Source: Ruminococcus sp. UBA1366
GTDB taxonomy: Bacteria > Bacillota > Clostridia > Oscillospirales > Ruminococcaceae
Assembly (NCBI GenBank): GCA_002306005.1
Contig: DBRO01000019.1
Span: 2,161-11,940, forward strand
Length of the DNA: 9,780 nucleotides
Direction of reading: 5' to 3'
Shown here one piece after another: positions 7,563 to 9,780 of the stretch. Both the position numbers and the translations under genes were made by a program. The notes under the pieces were generated by a model. The model was not told the origin of the DNA, searched no databases, and worked only from the letters and a program-made list of their open reading frames with translations. How positions within the stretch are numbered: the first letter of the stretch is position 1; each line of letters starts with the position of its first letter.

Positions 7563-9780
7563 CTATTCAATGCCGGACGCTTCAGACGCGGCAATGGTTT
7601 TTGCGTACAAGGCGGTCAGCAAGGCGCTTGCCAGCGTAACCGCCACGCCGATTGCCGGATACAGCAGAAAAATTTCCGCCGGAACAATCCGATACGGCAC
7701 ACCGTACAGCGCACCCATCATGCTAAAAATCGGATTCACAGCAAGAAGGGTAAGCGGATAAGAAAGCGCCGCCGCCAGCACCGCCGCGGCAATTCCAACA
7801 ATCCCGAACCGATACCCATGCCAGCGCACAATCGTGCCAGTCTGAAAGCCCATCGCTTTGAGAATGGCAATTTCCCCGCGCTCCTTGGCAAGAAAAGAAC
7901 GTTCCATCAGCACCGTTACCAGCGCAATCACCAACACCGCCAATAGTAACACAAAGCGTTTTACCGCATTCAGTGTATCGGCAACACCGATGATTTTATC
8001 CACATATTCGTCCGCGGAATACACTTTGTCCGTGTTATAAAGCGTTTGAATTCGCGCAATCCGGCCGGCAACTTCCTTGCTGCTTGGGTGATCCGTAAAA
8101 GTAATCTGGAACGCAAACGCGCCCGAGGATTGTGCAAAATCCAAATCCAGTGATTCATGCAGCCGTACCCCTTCACCCATGTTGTTCATGGATTGATAAA
8201 TCGCCGTGATCAGAAAAGGCTGTTCGCCCTCCGGCATCCGGATGAAAATAGTATCCCCAATATCCGCACCCAGCTTTTCGGCAATCACCGGCGTAATGGC
8301 AATTTCGCCCGCGTTTTGCGGCGGTGTTCCCTGCTGGTACACATACTGGTCCGTGGTTGTGCCAACGCCCTCAAACCCTCGGGAATTGCAGGTATTATCG
8401 CCAAACGTCAGCGACAATTCATAAAGCACCTCATAGGAACACTTTGCGGGCATATCATGGTTAGCAAGGGTCTGCTCCATCTCCGCCAGCTCGTTTTCCA
8501 GCATCGCCCGTCCGCCCTCCGTCATAAAGGACATCTGCAAATCCTCATTCGTATAATACGCATCGCTCTTGGTCATCCCAATAAAAGAAATCAGCTCACT
8601 GCTTTTCAGTGTATTTGCCGTGTTGGCAAGAATCATCAAAAGCACCAAACAAAGCGCATTGGTCAGCATAACCGTCAAATACCGCCGTGGACTGCTCAGC
8701 ACATCGTTTGCCGCCAGAAATCCGGCGGGGCGCAGTCGGGTTTTCTGCAAGCGCAGGAAGCTTTTTTTCTTAAAACGCTCGCCGGTCATGCCGCTGCGAA
8801 TGGCGTCCAGCGGTGTAAATCTTGCAACCTTGCGTGTGCAGCTAAAGCAAAACAGTAAAATTATACCCACCACACCGACCGCGCAAAGCAGATTCAGCAG
8901 CACCCCGCAGTCATTACCCAGCACCATGGATTTGGAAACACTCCCAAGCAGCAGCTTGCCAAACGGAATCCCCGCCGCAAAGCCGATTACCGCCCCCGCA
9001 ACCGCCAGCGCAAGATATTTGGTTAAGTACAGCCCGCGGATTTTCATTGTGCGAATGCCAATGGCTTTCATCACACCAATTTCGCGGTATTCTTCCGAAA
9101 TCGTAAAAGCAATGGTAAACCGCAGCACCAAAAAAGAAATCAAAATCAGGCAGACGCTTACCACCAACAGCAGTCCGGCAATCACCATATCCAGCATATA
9201 GGTTAGCTTCATCATCTGCTTGTCGCCGGTAAAAACCACGCTGGTTCCCAGCGTATCCATGGATTTTTCCACTGCTGTCGTATCGGCAATACGAATATAG
9301 CAAAAGCTTCCGCCGTACTGGGTGTTGATTTGCGTATCGGTGTTAAATTTTGCAAAATCCGCACCGTTCATAATAAATCTGTCCATGCCCACCATGTCCG
9401 AGCCCAAATAAGCGTCCTTCATGCCGCCCGCGATTTTCAGTTCTTCCGAAACCCCGCCCACGGAAACCGTTATGCTGTCACCGGCGTGCAAACCACTCCG
9501 TTCCAATGCTTTAATAGACAGCCAAACTGTACCCGGTTCCACCTGCCGGAGGATCTCATTCTCTTCATCGAAATAATGGATTGCCGCGTCCTCAATCGCC
9601 ATCAGCACAATCGAATTCTGTAAGTCCGGAATGGCTTTCCCCGCATGGCTGAGGTTATCGGGATTGAGATACAGCACCGGCTCAATGCCATAGCTGTCCA
9701 CCGCGTCCATGTCCGCCAACGCGTTGGAAACCGCCTCGCCCTTGCCCTTATCCATTGTGGCAATATAGTAGTCCGGCATC
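7563..9780 (-). CDS. FtsX-type ABC transporter permease, 5' end outside the window
   Basis: At least 738 residues are visible; the frame is open to the window edge, so the N-terminus, with one expected membrane helix, is missing. An extracytoplasmic domain (about 1-190) is followed by three helices (194-219, 253-271, 293-313). A fourth helix (367-387) precedes a second large outer domain (about 390-600), then three more (606-624, 658-680, 703-725). The two FtsX modules carry the same coupling motif after their first helix: EEYREIGVMKAIG (229-241) and ERGEIAILKAMGF (633-645). This is the duplicated MacB-like layout with 4+4 helices, not the 10-helix BceB type. With the ATPase it forms an exporter or extractor; family substrates include antimicrobial peptides and lipoproteins, but this one cannot be assigned. 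It is the first visible gene of the operon. Confidence 0.9.
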   Translation of the reverse strand, partial: MPDYYIATMDKGKGEAVSNALADMDAVDSYGIEPVLYLNPDNLSHAGKAIPDLQNSIVLMAIEDAAIHYFDEENEILRQVEPGTVWLSIKALERSGLHAGDSITVSVGGVSEELKIAGGMKDAYLGSDMVGMDRFIMNGADFAKFNTDTQINTQYGGSFCYIRIADTTAVEKSMDTLGTSVVFTGDKQMMKLTYMLDMVIAGLLLVVSVCLILISFLVLRFTIAFTISEEYREIGVMKAIGIRTMKIRGLYLTKYLALAVAGAVIGFAAGIPFGKLLLGSVSKSMVLGNDCGVLLNLLCAVGVVGIILLFCFSCTRKVARFTPLDAIRSGMTGERFKKKSFLRLQKTRLRPAGFLAANDVLSSPRRYLTVMLTNALCLVLLMILANTANTLKSSELISFIGMTKSDAYYTNEDLQMSFMTEGGRAMLENELAEMEQTLANHDMPAKCSYEVLYELSLTFGDNTCNSRGFEGVGTTTDQYVYQQGTPPQNAGEIAITPVIAEKLGADIGDTIFIRMPEGEQPFLITAIYQSMNNMGEGVRLHESLDLDFAQSSGAFAFQITFTDHPSSKEVAGRIARIQTLYNTDKVYSADEYVDKIIGVADTLNAVKRFVLLLAVLVIALVTVLMERSFLAKERGEIAILKAMGFQTGTIVRWHGYRFGIVGIAAAVLAAALSYPLTLLAVNPIFSMMGALYGVPYRIVPAEIFLLYPAIGVAVTLASALLTALYAKTIAASEASGIE

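Noticed and set aside
3063..9623. Several long plus-strand frames opposite YibE/F, the kinase, regulator, ATPase and permease
   Set aside because: Their sequences are rich in His, Arg, Pro, Ser and Gln with no domain motifs, and the minus strand carries clear conserved motifs throughout.

Overview
The window looks like chromosomal DNA of a spore-forming member of the Clostridia (Bacillota), perhaps a Ruminococcaceae/Oscillospiraceae-type gut bacterium. The signs are strong GGAGG ribosome-binding sites, tight ATGA gene overlaps, U-tract hairpin terminators, a BclA-like collagen protein typical of spore surfaces, and several Firmicutes-style gene families. No RNA gene, transposase, integrase or CRISPR array is visible. 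No stretch over 300 bases lacks a gene.

Left part (1-2414). A short collagen-like protein (Gly-X-Thr repeats plus a globular tail) is read leftward and ends in an unusually long nested hairpin. Its upstream region carries a close match to the sigma-K (late mother-cell) promoter pattern, which fits a spore-coat or exosporium protein. Divergent from it, a very good vegetative promoter (TTGCAA-17-TATAAT) drives a 19-codon mini-ORF. The stop codon of that mini-ORF overlaps the ribosome-binding-site region of the next gene, a 441-residue protein with a NYN/PIN-like nuclease domain that starts at TTG. A bidirectional terminator and a second hairpin close this region.

Middle part (2415-4864). Read leftward are two adjacent membrane proteins of the YibE/F family, translationally coupled by an ATGA overlap. 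They are preceded by a promoter and a roughly 110-nt leader with a 17-pair hairpin. A small two-helix membrane protein follows them and may be co-transcribed.

Right part (4865-9780). Also read leftward is a four-gene operon: an FtsX-type ABC permease (5' end outside the window), its MacB/LolD-type ATPase, an OmpR-family response regulator and a membrane histidine kinase. A terminator follows the kinase. The arrangement suggests an envelope-stress or antimicrobial-peptide exporter with its own two-component control, but the substrate cannot be read from sequence.

The right-hand operon looks ordinary. The places most worth a second look are the mini-ORF/NYN nuclease unit, the sigma-K-like promoter on the collagen gene, the structured leader of the YibE/F operon and the nested hairpin at the left edge.
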